Source of the DNA: Perognathus longimembris pacificus
Taxonomy: Eukaryota; Chordata; Mammalia; Rodentia; Heteromyidae
DNA: 64,000 nucleotides
Direction of reading: 5' to 3'
NCBI RefSeq assembly: GCF_023159225.1
Contig: NC_063175.1
Location: 2,300,755-2,364,754 of the forward strand
Shown here: positions 36,771 through 47,280 of the stretch, one piece after another
How positions within the stretch are numbered: the stretch's first letter is position 1
How the letters are laid out: the number at the start of each line of letters is the position of its first letter
Program-made: the position numbers and the translations under genes
Notes under the pieces: model-generated
The model's input: only the letters and a program-made list of their open reading frames with translations
The model's database searches: none
What the model was told of the DNA's origin: nothing

Positions 36771-36772
36771 CA
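36771..36772 (-). other. Exon-exon-like junction in the L1-C 5' UTR
   Basis: On the minus strand, ACAGAGAAAGT is joined to GTGCTTGTAG. In L1-D the first part is followed by GTGAGTACC (donor GT at 54806-54805) and the second is preceded by GCTCACAG (acceptor AG at 53206-53205). The join falls exactly at these splice signals. Confidence 0.8.
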
Positions 36773-37136
36773 CTTTCTCTGTGATTTCGGCCCGTCTGTG
36801 CTCATCCAGTGATCTACATCTGTCTCTCGCCGTCTGTAGGATTTCTTCCTGGTTGCTGCTGTGTGCTTTAGGTGCATGGAATGCTGGGTACTGTGCAGGC
36901 ACCAGCACTGGTGTGGCAGCAGGATGCAGCCCAGGACTCAAACCTGTGGTTTCAGGCCTGCAAAATTGATTTTTCCTTCCTGGCCAGAATCCCCATACCT
37001 TTATTACTTACTTGGTCTGTCTTTCTAGGAGTAACTTTCCTAGGAGTGATAAAACTGGGATGTTGGAGGGAGCTAAGATACAGATCTGCTGCTCCCCTGC
37101 CATCTTCCCAGAAGTCTGTCAATAGTAATAGGTATT

Positions 37137-37645
37137 AAGGACTGAGTGTCCAGGATTGTTTCATTGGAGATAAAAGATGTAATTAAGTATAATTAAGAGT
37201 GGTCATGTTCCCATAAGGTTTCCTAACCTTGTAAGATAAGAAAACAAAGCTCTCATTCACCCTCCATACACACATCAGATCGTTTGTATAATATGCCATT
37301 TTCTTCAGCAGAACTCAATTTCCTCATTTGTAATTTAAAGCACCTGGATCCATGAGTTTCTAAGGGTTTTTTTTCCAAACAAATACAAGAAATCTTGCAG
37401 TAGTGTACTCTGAACATTCTTTGAATTATTAAGAAAATTTATTAACACATATACTAGGGCTTAGTGATATCAGTAACAAAATTAATTGCTTTGCTGAACT
37501 TTGATTCTTGCCTTTCTAAGGAATTACATTATTTGAGATCTCCCTTGAATCTATTGTATTTCAGTGAATACATTTGTATGCCCTTTCATACCACCCAATG
37601 TACTAACTTTTAAGTTTATAAGCTAAATCAAAATAAGGAAAAACA
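37137..37645. other. Non-coding stretch without recognised features
   Basis: AT-rich unique-looking sequence between L1-C and an old L1 fragment. Confidence 0.35.
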
Positions 37646-37649
37646 TGTA

Positions 37650-37815
37650 TTCTTTATCTCTCAGGATCTGACTTGCTCCATTTAAAATAATTCTTCCAAG
37701 TCTTTCCATTTCTTTACATTTGGTACAATACCATTCTTTCTAATAGATGAGTAAAATTCTATTGTGTATATTTACCACATCTTCTTGTTCCATTCATCCA
37801 TGCATCTTGGGCGTA
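37650..37815 (-). mobile_element. Old L1 ORF2 3' fragment
   Basis: Plus-strand text AGTCTTTCCATTTCTTTACA through ATTCTATTGTGTATATTTAC and TTCCATTCATCCATGCATCT is the antisense of the L1 ORF2 C-terminus (compare 31870-31985). Truncated on both sides. Confidence 0.8.
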
Positions 37816-37819
37816 TTCA

Positions 37820-38055
37820 AAAGGAGTGGGGTGGGGTTGAGGGGAAAAGGGGAAGATGAATAAAGAGAAGAAGAGGAAGAAAATATGGTTAAAATTTCAA
37901 TGTATATCCTACAAAGTTAAGGAGAGGGAGGGAAGGAAAGAGTAGGGAAGGAATGGGGGAGAAGGTTGAAAGGGGTGATATTGTATTCACAAACTGCTTT
38001 GTTAAATGGCAACTCCTATGTACAAAATACCTAAAGATAATAATAAGGAGATAAA
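37820..38055 (+). mobile_element. Plus-strand L1 3' UTR end with G/A-rich tract
   Basis: A purine-rich tract (GGAGAGGGAGGGAAGGAAAG and similar) is followed by GTATTCACAAACTGCTTTGT, CTATGTACAAAATACC and AATAATAA. The end is homologous to 25215-25310 and resembles the reverse complement of the minus-strand L1 3' ends here. G-rich tracts before the 3' end are a common feature of mammalian L1 3' UTRs. Confidence 0.6.
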
Positions 38056-38097
38056 CTAAATTGTCATGTAAAAATTAAATTGTGTGTAATATATTTA

Positions 38098-38175
38098 TGA
38101 TATATACATATATACAGGACACATATAGTGTATATGTATATGCATATTATATATGTATATATATTCAAATACATA
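38098..38175. repeat. AT/ACATAT low-complexity tract
   Basis: Imperfect TATATACATATATA and TATATGTATATG units just before the L1-D target site. Confidence 0.8.
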
Positions 38176-38265
38176 GAGACATGAAAGTATGCTTTATATA
38201 TGTACAGATACAGTTATATGCCTTAGTTTGTCAATTTGAAAGCAAACCTTTACCCATATATTCTT

Positions 38266-41200
38266 TTTTTTTTCCAAATTTTTATTAACAAACTGATGTA
38301 CAGAGCGGTTACAGTTTCATACGTTAGGCATTGGATATATTTCTTGTACTGTTTGTTACCTTGTTCCTCATCCCCCCTCCCTCCTCCCCCTTTCCCTTCC
38401 CCCGCCCCCCCCCCCCCGGAGGTGTTGAGTTCATTTACACCAAACAGTTTTGCAAGTATTGCTTTTGTAGTTGTTTGTTTGTTTTTATCCTGTGTCTCTC
38501 AATTTTGGTATTCCCTTTCAATTTCCTACTTCCAATACCAGTATACACGGTTTCCAATATACTCAGATAAAATTACAGAGATAGTATAGGTACAACCACA
38601 GCAAGGTGATACAAGAACATCATCAATAATAGAAGCTACAGATACACATGGGACGTTGAAAGTAGTTACAACTGTGATATAACAATTGTTTCCATAACAT
38701 GGAGTTCATTTCACTTAGCATCACCTTATGTGTTCATAAGGGTATAGCTATTGGGCCTTGTGATGCTCTGCTATGACTTGCCTAAACCTGTACTAATTAT
38801 TCCCAATAAGGGAGACCATAGAGTCCATGTTTCTTTGGGTTTGGCTCACTTCACTTAGTATAATTTTTTCCAAGTCCTTCCATTTCCTTACAAATGGGAC
38901 AATGTCATTCTTTCTGATAGAGGCATAAAATTACATTGTGTATATGTACAACATTTTCCTGATCCATTTGTCTACTGAGGGGCATCTGGGTTGGTTCCAG
39001 ATTCTCGCTATAACAAATTGTGCTGTGATGAACATTGTTGTGCTGGTGGCATTACTGTGATTTTGTTTGTGGTCTTTGGGATAGATACCCAAAAGTGGGG
39101 TTGCTGGGTCATAGGGGAGTTCTATATTTAGCCTTCTGAGGAATCTCCATACTGCTTGCCAGAGTGGCTGAACCAGTTTACATTCCCACCAACAATGAAG
39201 TAGGGTTCCCTTTGGCCACATCCCCATCCAACAATTGTTATTGTTAGTTTTCTGGATATATGACATTCTTACTGGGGTGAGATGGAATCTCAATGTTTTT
39301 TTTTGATTTGCATTTCTTTTATGGCCAGTGATGTAGAGCATTTTTTCATATGTCTCCTGGCCATTCTCATTTCCTCATCAGAGAAGTCTCTTTGTAAGTC
39401 TTTAGCCCACTTGAGGATGCTATTGGTTCTTAGCGGTTTTGTTTTGGAAGAGGGTAATTTTTTTAGTTCTGCATATATTTTAGATATGAGGCCTTTGTCT
39501 GTTGAATGTCCAGTAAAGATCTTCTCCAAGTCTGTGGGCTTTCTGTTTATCTTGCGAGCTATGTTCTTTGCTGTGCAGAAGCTCTGCAGTTTGATGCAGT
39601 CCCATTTGTCCAAACTTTCTTTGATTTGTAGCCTTTCTGGGTCTTTGTTAAGGAAATTCCGCCCTGCGCGAAGGAGCCCAAGTGTTTCTCCTACTCCTTC
39701 CTTTAGTGTTTTCAGGGTGTCTGTTTTGATTTCGAGGTCTTTAATCCATTTGGAATTGATTTTGGTGCAGGGCAATATATAAGGATCTAGTTTTAGTTTG
39801 ATGCATGTGTTGAGCCAGTTTTGCCAGCACCACTTGTTAAAGAGGCTATGTTTCTTCCACACTATTATTTTACCTCCTTTATCAAAGATTAAGTAGGCAT
39901 AGTTCTGTGGGTTCATTTCTGGGTCTTCAATTCTGTTCCATTGTTCTTCAGGCCTGCTCCGGTGCCAATACCAAGCTGTTTTTATTACTATAACTTTATA
40001 ATACAGCTTGAAGTTGGGTATTGTAATTCCTCCAGCACTGTTCTTTCTGCTTAGGAGTGTTTTTGCTATTCTAGGTCTTTTATTGTTCCATATGAATTTC
40101 TGGATTGCTTCCTCTATTTCATTAAAGAATGGTGTTGGTATATTAATGGGTATTGCATTGAATTTGTAGATAGCCTTTGGCAATATTGCCATTTTGGCTA
40201 TATTAACCCTCCCAATCCAGGAGCATGGGAGGTTTTTCCATTTCCTTAGTTCTGACTTAATTTCATTTTTCAAGGTTTTAAAGTTCTCCTCGAAGAGGTC
40301 TTTCACTTCTTTGGTTAAGGTTATTCCTAGGTATATTATGTTTAGGGGGGCTATTGCAAAAGGAGTTGCTTTCCTGATTTCAGCCTCGGTCTTCGGGTTG
40401 TTAGCATAGAGAAAGGCCATTGATTTTTGAAGGTTTATTTTATATTCTGCAACATTGCCAAAGTTTTGAATCAGCTCTAGTAGCTTGGGGGTTGAGTCTA
40501 TGGGATTCCTTAGGTATAGGTTCATGTCATCTGAGAAGAGAGAAAGTTTAACTTCATCTTTTCCTATTTGGATCCCTTTTATATTTTGTTCTTGCCTAAT
40601 TGCTCTGGCTAGGAATACTAGTACTATGTTGAAGAGCAGGGGGGAGAGAGTAGACATCCCTGCCTTGTTCCTGATTTTAAAGGGAAAGGCTTTAGTTTTT
40701 CAATATTTAGAGTTATGCTTGCTGTTGGTTTGTCATAAACTGCTTTGATTATATTCAGGAATGTTCCCTGGAATCCCAGTTTTTCCAGAGCTTTTAACAT
40801 AAATGGGGGCTGGATTTTATCAAACGCTTTTTCTGCATCCAGAGATAAAACCATGTGGTTCTTTACCTTGCTCCGGTTGATGAGGTGTATTACATTGACT
40901 TGCATATATTAAACCAACTTTGCATCCCTGGGATGAATCCAGTTTGATCGTGGTGTATCATTTAATGATGACCTGTTGAAGTCGATTGGCCAGAATTTTG
41001 TTGAGAATTTTTGCGTCTATGTTCATCAGGGAGATCGGTCTGTAGTCCTCTTTCCCTGATGAGTCTCTGCCTGTTTTGGGGATGAGGATTATACTGGCTT
41101 CATAGAATGAGTCTGGTAGTGAACATTCTCTTTCAATTTCATTGAACAGTTTGAGAAATATTCGTGTGAGTTCTATTTTGAAGGCCTTGCAGAATTCTGC

Positions 41201-42394
41201 AGTGAATCCGTCTGGACCTGGGCTTTTCTTGGATGGGAGATCTGTTATTGCCATTTCTGTTTCAATACTGGATATAGGTCTGTTTAGAAGGTTTAAAACT
41301 TCATGGTTGAGTATGGGGATTTGAATTTTTTCTTGGAAATCATCCATTTCTTCCAGGTTCTCGAATTTGTTGGCATAAAGTTTTGCAAAATAGTCCCTTA
41401 TTATTTTCTGAATTTCGGTTATTTCTGTGGTGATGTTACCTGTTTCATCTCTTATCTTGTTTGTTTGAGTGTGCTGCCTTCGTTTTTTGTTCAGGTTTGC
41501 CAGGGGTCTGTTTAACTTGTTGATTTTTTCAAAGAAGCAAATATTTGTTTTGTTGATTCTTTCGATGGTTTTTTTTCATCTCTAATTGATTTAATTCTGA
41601 TTTGATTTGAATTATTTGCTTCCGTCTATTGACTTGGGTTTTGGCTTGCTGATCTTTCTCCAGAAAATTAAGGTGCGTCCTTAAATTACTGAGTTGCTGT
41701 TTCTCCAGTTTGTTGATGTATGTACTCAGAGATATAAATTTTCATTTGAGTACTGCCTTTGCTGTGTCCCAAAGGAGCTGGTACTTTGTGTTCTCAACTT
41801 GGTTGAAGTCCATAAACATTTGAATTCCCGTTTTAATTTCTTCAATGACCCACTGATGGTTCAGCAGTGTGTTGTTTAATCTCCATGAATTGTAGGATTT
41901 TCTGTGGTGGCTGTTTGAGTTGAGCTCTAATTTTATTCCATTGTGGTCTGAGAGAATGCAGGGAATGGTTTTGATACTTCTGAATTTGTACAGATTTTCT
42001 TTGTGCCCTAATATGTGATCTATTTTGGAGAATGTTCCATGTGCTGCGGAGAAGAATGTTTACTCTGTTGTTGCTGGGTGGAATATTCTTTAGATGTCGG
42101 TTAAGTCTAGTTGGTCTATGCAATTATTAAGATCTGTGGTTTCTTTGTTCAGTTTTTGGCGTGTTGATCTGTCCAGAGGTGATAGTGGAGTGTTAAAGTC
42201 GCCAACTATCAATGTGTTTGGGTCTATGAGTGTTTTTAGAGTCAGTAGTGTTTGTTTGATGAAGTTGGGTGCTCCTGCATTTGGTGTGTAGATATTTAGA
42301 ATGGTTATATCTTCCTGTAGGAGAGATCCCTTTACTAGTATGTAGTAGCCTTCTTTGTCTCTTCTTACCATTTTTAATTTGAAGTCAATTTTGT
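38266..42394 (-). mobile_element. L1-D, 3' segment (3' UTR and most of ORF2)
   Basis: First of three segments of one full-length L1 (38266-42394, 44492-45912, 53202-55144, about 7.5 kb without insertions). The outer duplication CCCATATATTCTT is at 38253-38265 and 55145-55157. This segment holds the 3' UTR (poly(A) signal AATAAA on the minus strand near 38287) and ORF2 back to the endonuclease, where L1-E inserted. The sequence resumes without loss at 44492, apart from the duplicated 16 bp. Confidence 0.92.
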
Positions 42395-44700
42395 GTTTTT
42401 TTTTGTTTTTTTTAAAGTTTTTATTTTAAAACTGTTGTACAGAGAGGTTACAGTTTCACACGTTAGGCATTGGATACATTTCTTGTACTGTTTGTTACCT
42501 TGTCCCTCATACCCCCCTCCCCCCTCCCTCTGTCCCCCCCTGAGGTGTTCAGTTCACTTACACCAAACAGTTTTGCAAGTATTGCTTTTGTTGTTGTTTC
42601 TCGTATTTTACCCTTTGTCTCTCAATTTTGGTATTCCCTTTGAATTTCCTAATTCTAATACCAGTACACACTGTTTCCCATACACTCAGATTAGATTACA
42701 GAGATAGTGTAGATACAATCACAAGAAGGTGATACACGATCATCATCAATAGTAGAAACTACAGATACACATGGGATGTTGAAAGTAGTTTCAACTCTGA
42801 TATAACAATCATTTTCATAAAATGGAGTTCATTTCACTTAGCATTATGTTATGGGATCATAAGGGTATAGCTATTGGTCTCCTGTGATCCTCTGTTGTGA
42901 CTTGCCTAAACCTGTGCTAATTAGTCCCAATAAGGGAGACCATAGAGTCCATGTTTCTTTGGGTCTGGCTCACTTCACTTAGTATAATTTTTTCCAAGTC
43001 CTTCCATTTCCTTACAAATGGGACAATGTCATTCTTTCTGACATAGGCATAAAATTCCATTGTGTATATGTACCACATTTTCCTGATCCATTCATCTACG
43101 GAGGGGCATCTCGGTTGGTTCCAGATTCTCGCTATAACAAATTGGGCTGCAATGAACATTGTTGTGCTGGTAGCTTTACTTTGATTTTGTTTGTAGTTTT
43201 TTGGATAAATACCCAAAAGTGGGGTTGCTGGGTCATAGGGGAGTTCTACATTTAGCCTTCTGAGGAATCTCCATACTGTTCGCCAGAGTGGCTGAACCAG
43301 TTTGCATTCCGACCAACAATGAAATAGGGTTCCCTTTGGCCAAATCCCCTCCAACAACTGTTATTGTTAGTTTTCTTGATATATGACATTCTTACTCGGG
43401 TGAGATGGAATCTCAATGTTGTTTTGATTTGCATTTCCTTTATGGGCAGTGATGTAGAGCACATTTTCATATGTCTCTTGGCCATTCTCATTTCCTCATC
43501 AGAAAAGTCTCTTTGTAGGACTTTAGCCCACTTGATGAGTGGGCTATTAGTTCTTTGCGGTTTTGTTTTGGAGGAAAGTAATTTTTTTAGTTCTGCATAT
43601 ATTTTAGATATGAGGCCTTTGTCTGTTGATTGGCCGGTAAAGATCTTCTCCCAGTCTGTGGGCTTTCTGTTTATCTTGCAAGCTATGTCCTTGGCCGTAC
43701 AGAAGCTCTGCAGTTTGATGCAGTCCCATTTGTCCAAACTTTCTTTGATTTGTAGCCTTTCTGGGTCTTTGTTCAGGAAGTTCCGTCCTGCGCCAAGGAA
43801 CCCAAGTGTTTCTCCTACTTCTTCCTTTAGTGTTTTCAGGGTGTCTGTTTTGATTTCGAGGTCTTTAATCCGTTTGGAATTGATTTTGGTGCAGGGTGAT
43901 ATATAAGGATCTAGTTTTAGTTTGTTGCATGTGTTGAGCCAGTTTTGCCAGCATAATTTGTTAAAGAGGCTATCTTTCTTCCAAACTATTGTCTTAGCCC
44001 CTTTATCAAAGATTAAGTAGGCGTAGTTCTGTGGGTTCATTTCTGGGTCTTCAATTCTGTTCCATTGGTCTTCAGACCTGTTCCGGTACAAATACCAAGC
44101 TGTTTTTATTACTATAGCTTTATAATGCAGCTTGAAGTTGGGTATTGCAATTCCTCCAGCACTGTTCTTTCTGCTTAGGATCGTTTTTGCTATTCTAGGT
44201 CTTTTATTGTTCCATATGAATTTCTGGATTTCTTCCTCTATTTCATCAAAAAATGGTGTTGGTATATTAATGGGTATTGCACTGAATTTGTAGATAGCCT
44301 TTGGCAATATTGCCATTTTGATTATATTAATCCTCCCAATCCAGGAGCATTGGAGGTTTTTCCATTTCCTTAGTTCTGACTTAATTTCGTTTTTCAAGGT
44401 TTTAAAGGTCTCCTCAAAAAGGTCTTTCACTTCTTTGGTTAAGTTTATTCCTAGGTATTTTATGTTTTTGGAGGCTTGAAGTCAATTTTGTCTGATACTC
44501 GGATTGCAACTCCAGGCTGGTTATGGGGGCCATTTGCTTGATAGATTTGATTCCATCCTTTCACTTTTAGATGATGTTTACTTTTGCTGGATAGATGTGT
44601 CTCTTGGAGGCATCAGAAAGATGGATCTTGATTTTTGATCCAACTTATGAGCCTATGTCGTTTGATTGTAGAATTAAGTCCATTAATGTTGAGAGTTAGG
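38931..44700 (-). pseudogene. LINE-1 ORF2 of L1-D, broken and split by L1-E
   Basis: Pieces in order on the minus strand: endonuclease N-terminus (44700-44492), the L1-E insertion, endonuclease at 42371-42090 with a GDFNTPLSPLD motif, RT at 41347-40958 ([13 protein letters not shown]) and 40905-40624, a 455-codon piece 40657-39290 carrying the active-site motif as FSDD (alanine to serine before the DD pair), and the C-terminus at 39341-38931 ([15 protein letters not shown]). There are only a handful of frame changes across 3.7 kb of ORF2, so it is less decayed than L1-C. Confidence 0.9.
42395..44475 (-). mobile_element. L1-E, 5'-truncated LINE-1 inserted in L1-D ORF2
   Basis: The 2.1-kb insertion is bounded by the exact 16-bp duplication TTGAAGTCAATTTTGT (42379-42394 and 44476-44491). 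It has a T-rich tail at 42395-42418 (A tail on the minus strand), a 3' UTR to 42916, and the C-terminal half of ORF2. The 5' end lies within ORF2 just after the RT core (first readable residues [13 protein letters not shown]). ORF2 is open in two frames, 44430-43252 and 43357-42917, separated by a single frameshift near 43330. It closely resembles L1-D, so both came from one lineage within a short period. Confidence 0.94.
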
Positions 44701-44781
44701 ATTGAGAGATGATCATCTGTTCCTTTCTTTATCACTATCTTGTTTAAAGCTGTGTCTTCCCATTTGTTGATCTGATGTTTA

Positions 44782-45886
44782 CTATTTAGGGTTCATTTCT
44801 CTGTCTGTATTGGGATCTTGATTATTTTCCCTGTATAGTACATCTTTTCGGATTTTCTGTAATGCTGGTTTGGTGGAGATGTATTGTTTCAGTTTTTCCT
44901 TACTATGAAATACTTTTATTTGACCTTCGGCTATGAATGAGAGTTTGGCTGGGTACAGAATTCTTGGTTGGTAGTTATTTTTATTTAGTGTTTGGTATAC
45001 TTCATTCCAGGCTCTCCTTGCTTTCATGGTCTCTGCTGAGAAGTCTGGGGTAATTCTGATTGCTTTTCCTTTATATGTGATTGTTTTCTTCTCCCTAACA
45101 ACTTTAAGGATTCTTTTCTTGTACTCTACTGATCCTGTTTTGATCACAATGTGTCGGTGGGATGTCCTATTCTGGTCTGGTCGGTTTGGCATTCTAAATG
45201 CTTCTTGTATCTGTATAGGCGTTGCCTTCTGGATATTTGGGAAGTTCTCAGCTAATATTCTGTTAAATAGATTGCCTATCCCATTAACTTCTTTCTCCAA
45301 GTTTTCCTCAATACCTTTTATCCTTAAATTGGGCTTCCTAATCATGTCTTGAATCTTCTGTAGCAATCTGTTTTGTTGATTCGACTGGATTTGTATTGAT
45401 TTTTTATCTTTCTCCATAGAATCTTGAGATTCGATCCTCTGCTTCAATTAGTCGGGACTGTAGGCTAGCTACTTGATTTCGACTCTCTTTCCCTTCTGAC
45501 TTGTCTTTCCTGATGATTTCCATGTCATTTCTTAGGTCTTGCATGGACTTCTTTACTTCATTAACTTCATTACTTTGGGTTTGATTGTTGTCTCTCAAAT
45601 CTTTAATCTGGGTAGCTATCTTTTCATTTGACTCTTGAAGTTCATTTATCTTTCTATTTGTGGATGTCATGAAATTCTCCATTAATTTTTGCTTTGCTTC
45701 CTCACGCTCTGGAATAATTGACTGAAGAGATTCAAACTTTTCATTTATCATGTTTACCAGTAGACTTTGTATAGCATTTTGGGGGTTCTCTTCTATGTCT
45801 TTGATTGACTGCTCTGCTTCCTGCTTGTTTTGAGTGGGGGATAAGACTTCATTGTTTCCCATCTTTCTTGTGTTCCTTCTGCCCAT
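44782..45886 (-). pseudogene. LINE-1 ORF1 of L1-D, one frameshift
   Basis: Start codon at 45886 (MGRRNTRKMGNNEVLSP). The N-terminal region and coiled coil are open to about 45404. A frameshift near 45420-45447 moves the frame, after which the RRM-like domain (RKPNLRIKGIEENLEKE, RILAENFPNIQKATP) and C-terminal domain (ITPDFSAETMKARRAW, NYQPRILYPAKLSF) are open to a stop at 44782. The provirus lies only 26 bp upstream of this start codon, so it cuts the L1 5' UTR from its ORFs. Confidence 0.9.
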
Positions 45887-45906
45887 TTGAATTGGGAATG
45901 CCTGAC

Positions 45907-45912
45907 TATCAG
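45907..45912. repeat. Provirus target-site duplication, left copy
   Basis: TATCAG here and at 53196-53201. A 6-bp duplication is the length produced by class II (betaretrovirus-like) integrases. Confidence 0.88.
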
Positions 45913-46423
45913 TGTCGGGAGCTGAGCTAGCAGCTAAGCTCATCCTGACCTCTGGCTGTGCCCATGTCGCCAAGATGTCGGGAGCCAAACTTGCAGCTAA
46001 ATTCATTATCACCTGTGGCTGGGCTGTTACTGCCAGGATATGCTACATGCAAGGACATTTGTTCACAGCCACTATCCGGAATTGCTTTGTTATGTCCGCA
46101 CCTTGCTATGTCTGCTGGAGTAGATTCCTATGTTAATCAACCTTGTCCTGTGTTTACTGTAATCAAATGTTGTAAACTTCAAAGCCTCTTTATGTTCTGG
46201 AATTTTAACAACCCTATGCTATTCCCCGGTTCCAAAACTGCATATAAGCTGGGAGTTGAGAATAAACTGTTGCTATAGTCTTGAGGTTCAACCTTACAGC
46301 TGCAGACCTCCCGTACCCCATCTTTGTCTCTTGTCTTTTTTCTCTTGCCTTATTTTTCCTTTTCCTTAATCCTCGCCATCCCTCAGTCAAGATTCCTGTT
46401 TCCCTGCCGGCTGGCCTGGCACT
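45913..46423 (+). repeat. 5' LTR
   Basis: Begins TGTCGGGAGC. 509 bp to the CA at 46420-46421, 511 if the unusual end discussed in the findings is counted. U3 opens with two 63-bp tandem units (45913-45975 and 45976-46038). A TATA-like CATATAAGC is at 46241-46249 and a poly(A) signal AATAAA at 46261-46266, which is close spacing and implies a short R region. U5 is pyrimidine-rich. It is followed by TT and the PBS. Confidence 0.95.
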
Positions 46424-46425
46424 TT

Positions 46426-46443
46426 TGGCGCCCGAACAGGGAC
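46426..46443 (+). other. Primer binding site, tRNA-Lys3 type
   Basis: TGGCGCCCGAACAGGGAC is the exact 18-nt complement of the 3' end of tRNA-Lys(UUU), the primer used by many betaretroviruses and lentiviruses. It would prime minus-strand DNA synthesis. Confidence 0.95.
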
Positions 46444-46479
46444 TTGAAGGCCTGGGATCGACGGCGGAGGACCCCCGCT

Positions 46480-46489
46480 CAAGTAAGGG
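46480..46489 (+). promoter_or_regulatory. Candidate major splice donor
   Basis: CAAGTAAGGG lies 40 nt after the PBS, with GT at 46483-46484 and good agreement with the donor consensus. This is the usual position of the retroviral leader donor for env mRNA. Confidence 0.6.
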
Positions 46490-46568
46490 CATCCGATTAC
46501 TTGGGAAGGAGAGCGGGAGGAGACAGTATTGTTGGGAGTAATAAATTATGGGATAAAGTATAGGCTGC

Positions 46569-47279
46569 ATGCTATACGTGCAGGCCCCCAAAGGCATGCT
46601 TAATGCCCGGGCAGTGAAAGTTGGCCAATGTAACTTAGAACGTTTCTTTTACTTTATTGAGAAAGCATGCCCCCAGTTCCTGGAGGAAGGAACCAATAAC
46701 TTAGACACTTGCTAAAAAAAAAAAAAAAAAAAAGGGGGGGGAACATTATGATGCAACTGGCCCTGAGAAAACCTCAGTGGATGCTATTATTCTTTGGTAT
46801 CTGGTCCGAGATTGCTTAGATCCTAGACATGAACAGATTAAATTTGATCAGTCAATTGGAGAAAATTAACAGGGACCTGATGAGTGTTGCCCAGCCACGG
46901 GAGCGTATGCTGCTGCCCGGGAAGAGCTGAGAAAATTCACAAGTCCTGAAGCCACTGGGCTAGACATTAATGAAGACTCAGATGGCTCAGACACTGAGGA
47001 GAAATTATGCAATGAGCCTATTAAAGATAGATTGACCTATGTTGAAAATATGTTAAAATCAGTTATAGCTCTATTATCACAGCTTCATCCAGAACAACAA
47101 ACTCCTTTAAAGGGAGTCCTGGCAGACTTACAGCTCTCCTTGGTGCAGGCTGATAGCAGGGGGAAGGGACCTGAGGCTAGGGAAATGCTAACACCACTGA
47201 AGCAACTTCTCCTGACCGAGTGCTCTATCTCCATCCACCAGGACAGATTTGAAACCCCAACCAGGGTGAGTGACCATTA
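46569..47279 (+). pseudogene. gag: gag remnant (matrix region)
   Basis: Gag would assemble the capsid beneath the membrane. The frame from an ATG at 46569 reads to a stop at 46713 and includes KVGQCNLERFFYFIEKA and CPQFLEEGTNNLDT, a pattern like the matrix domain of betaretroviral Gag. An A(20)G(8) homopolymer (46714-46741) follows. Homology-like text then resumes (DAIILWYLVRDCLDPRHEQ), meets another stop, and continues in an open frame at 47032-47279. Capsid and nucleocapsid, with its CCHC zinc knuckles, are not found. The open part ends near an AGG-GTGAGT splice-donor-like sequence at about 47264-47272. Confidence 0.7.
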
Positions 47280-47280
47280 G

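Larger units (their letters stand above)
31263..37118 (-). mobile_element. L1-C, full-length LINE-1 lacking most of its 5' UTR (splice-like)
   Basis: Minus strand, 5856 bp. Ends are set by the duplication TCAACAGTAATAGGTATT (31245-31262) and TCAATAGTAATAGGTATT (37119-37136), one mismatch in 18. The 5' end, read on the minus strand, is GACTTCTGGGAAGATGGCAG. The order is 5' UTR of about 376 bp, ORF1 (about 36742-35625), ORF2 (about 35520-31834), 3' UTR and tail. It belongs to the same lineage as L1-D, with alignable 5' end, ORF1 and ORF2, but is about 1.6 kb shorter. The whole difference lies in the 5' UTR at the junction 36771/36772. Both ORFs contain several stops and frameshifts. Confidence 0.93.
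44492..45912 (-). mobile_element. L1-D, middle segment (ORF2 start, ORF1)
   Basis: Continues L1-D from the L1-E insertion up to the provirus. It contains the ORF2 start, the inter-ORF and all of ORF1. It ends at 45912 with TATCAG, which is duplicated at 53196-53201 on the far side of the provirus. Confidence 0.92.

Noticed and set aside
38331..38589. Proline-rich, apparently membrane-like frames near 38400 and 42500
   Set aside because: They come from the C-rich tract in the antisense of the L1 3' UTR; the corresponding G-rich tract is normal for L1 3' ends.
42395..42420. L1-D and L1-E as a tandem duplication of one L1
   Set aside because: The T-rich tail, truncated 5' end and exact 16-bp duplication at 42379 and 44476 show that L1-E is a separate retrotransposition event.
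45958..46278. 106-codon frame repeated at 52730-53050
   Set aside because: It is a translation of the LTR; the repeat simply reflects the two LTR copies. No known accessory protein features are present.
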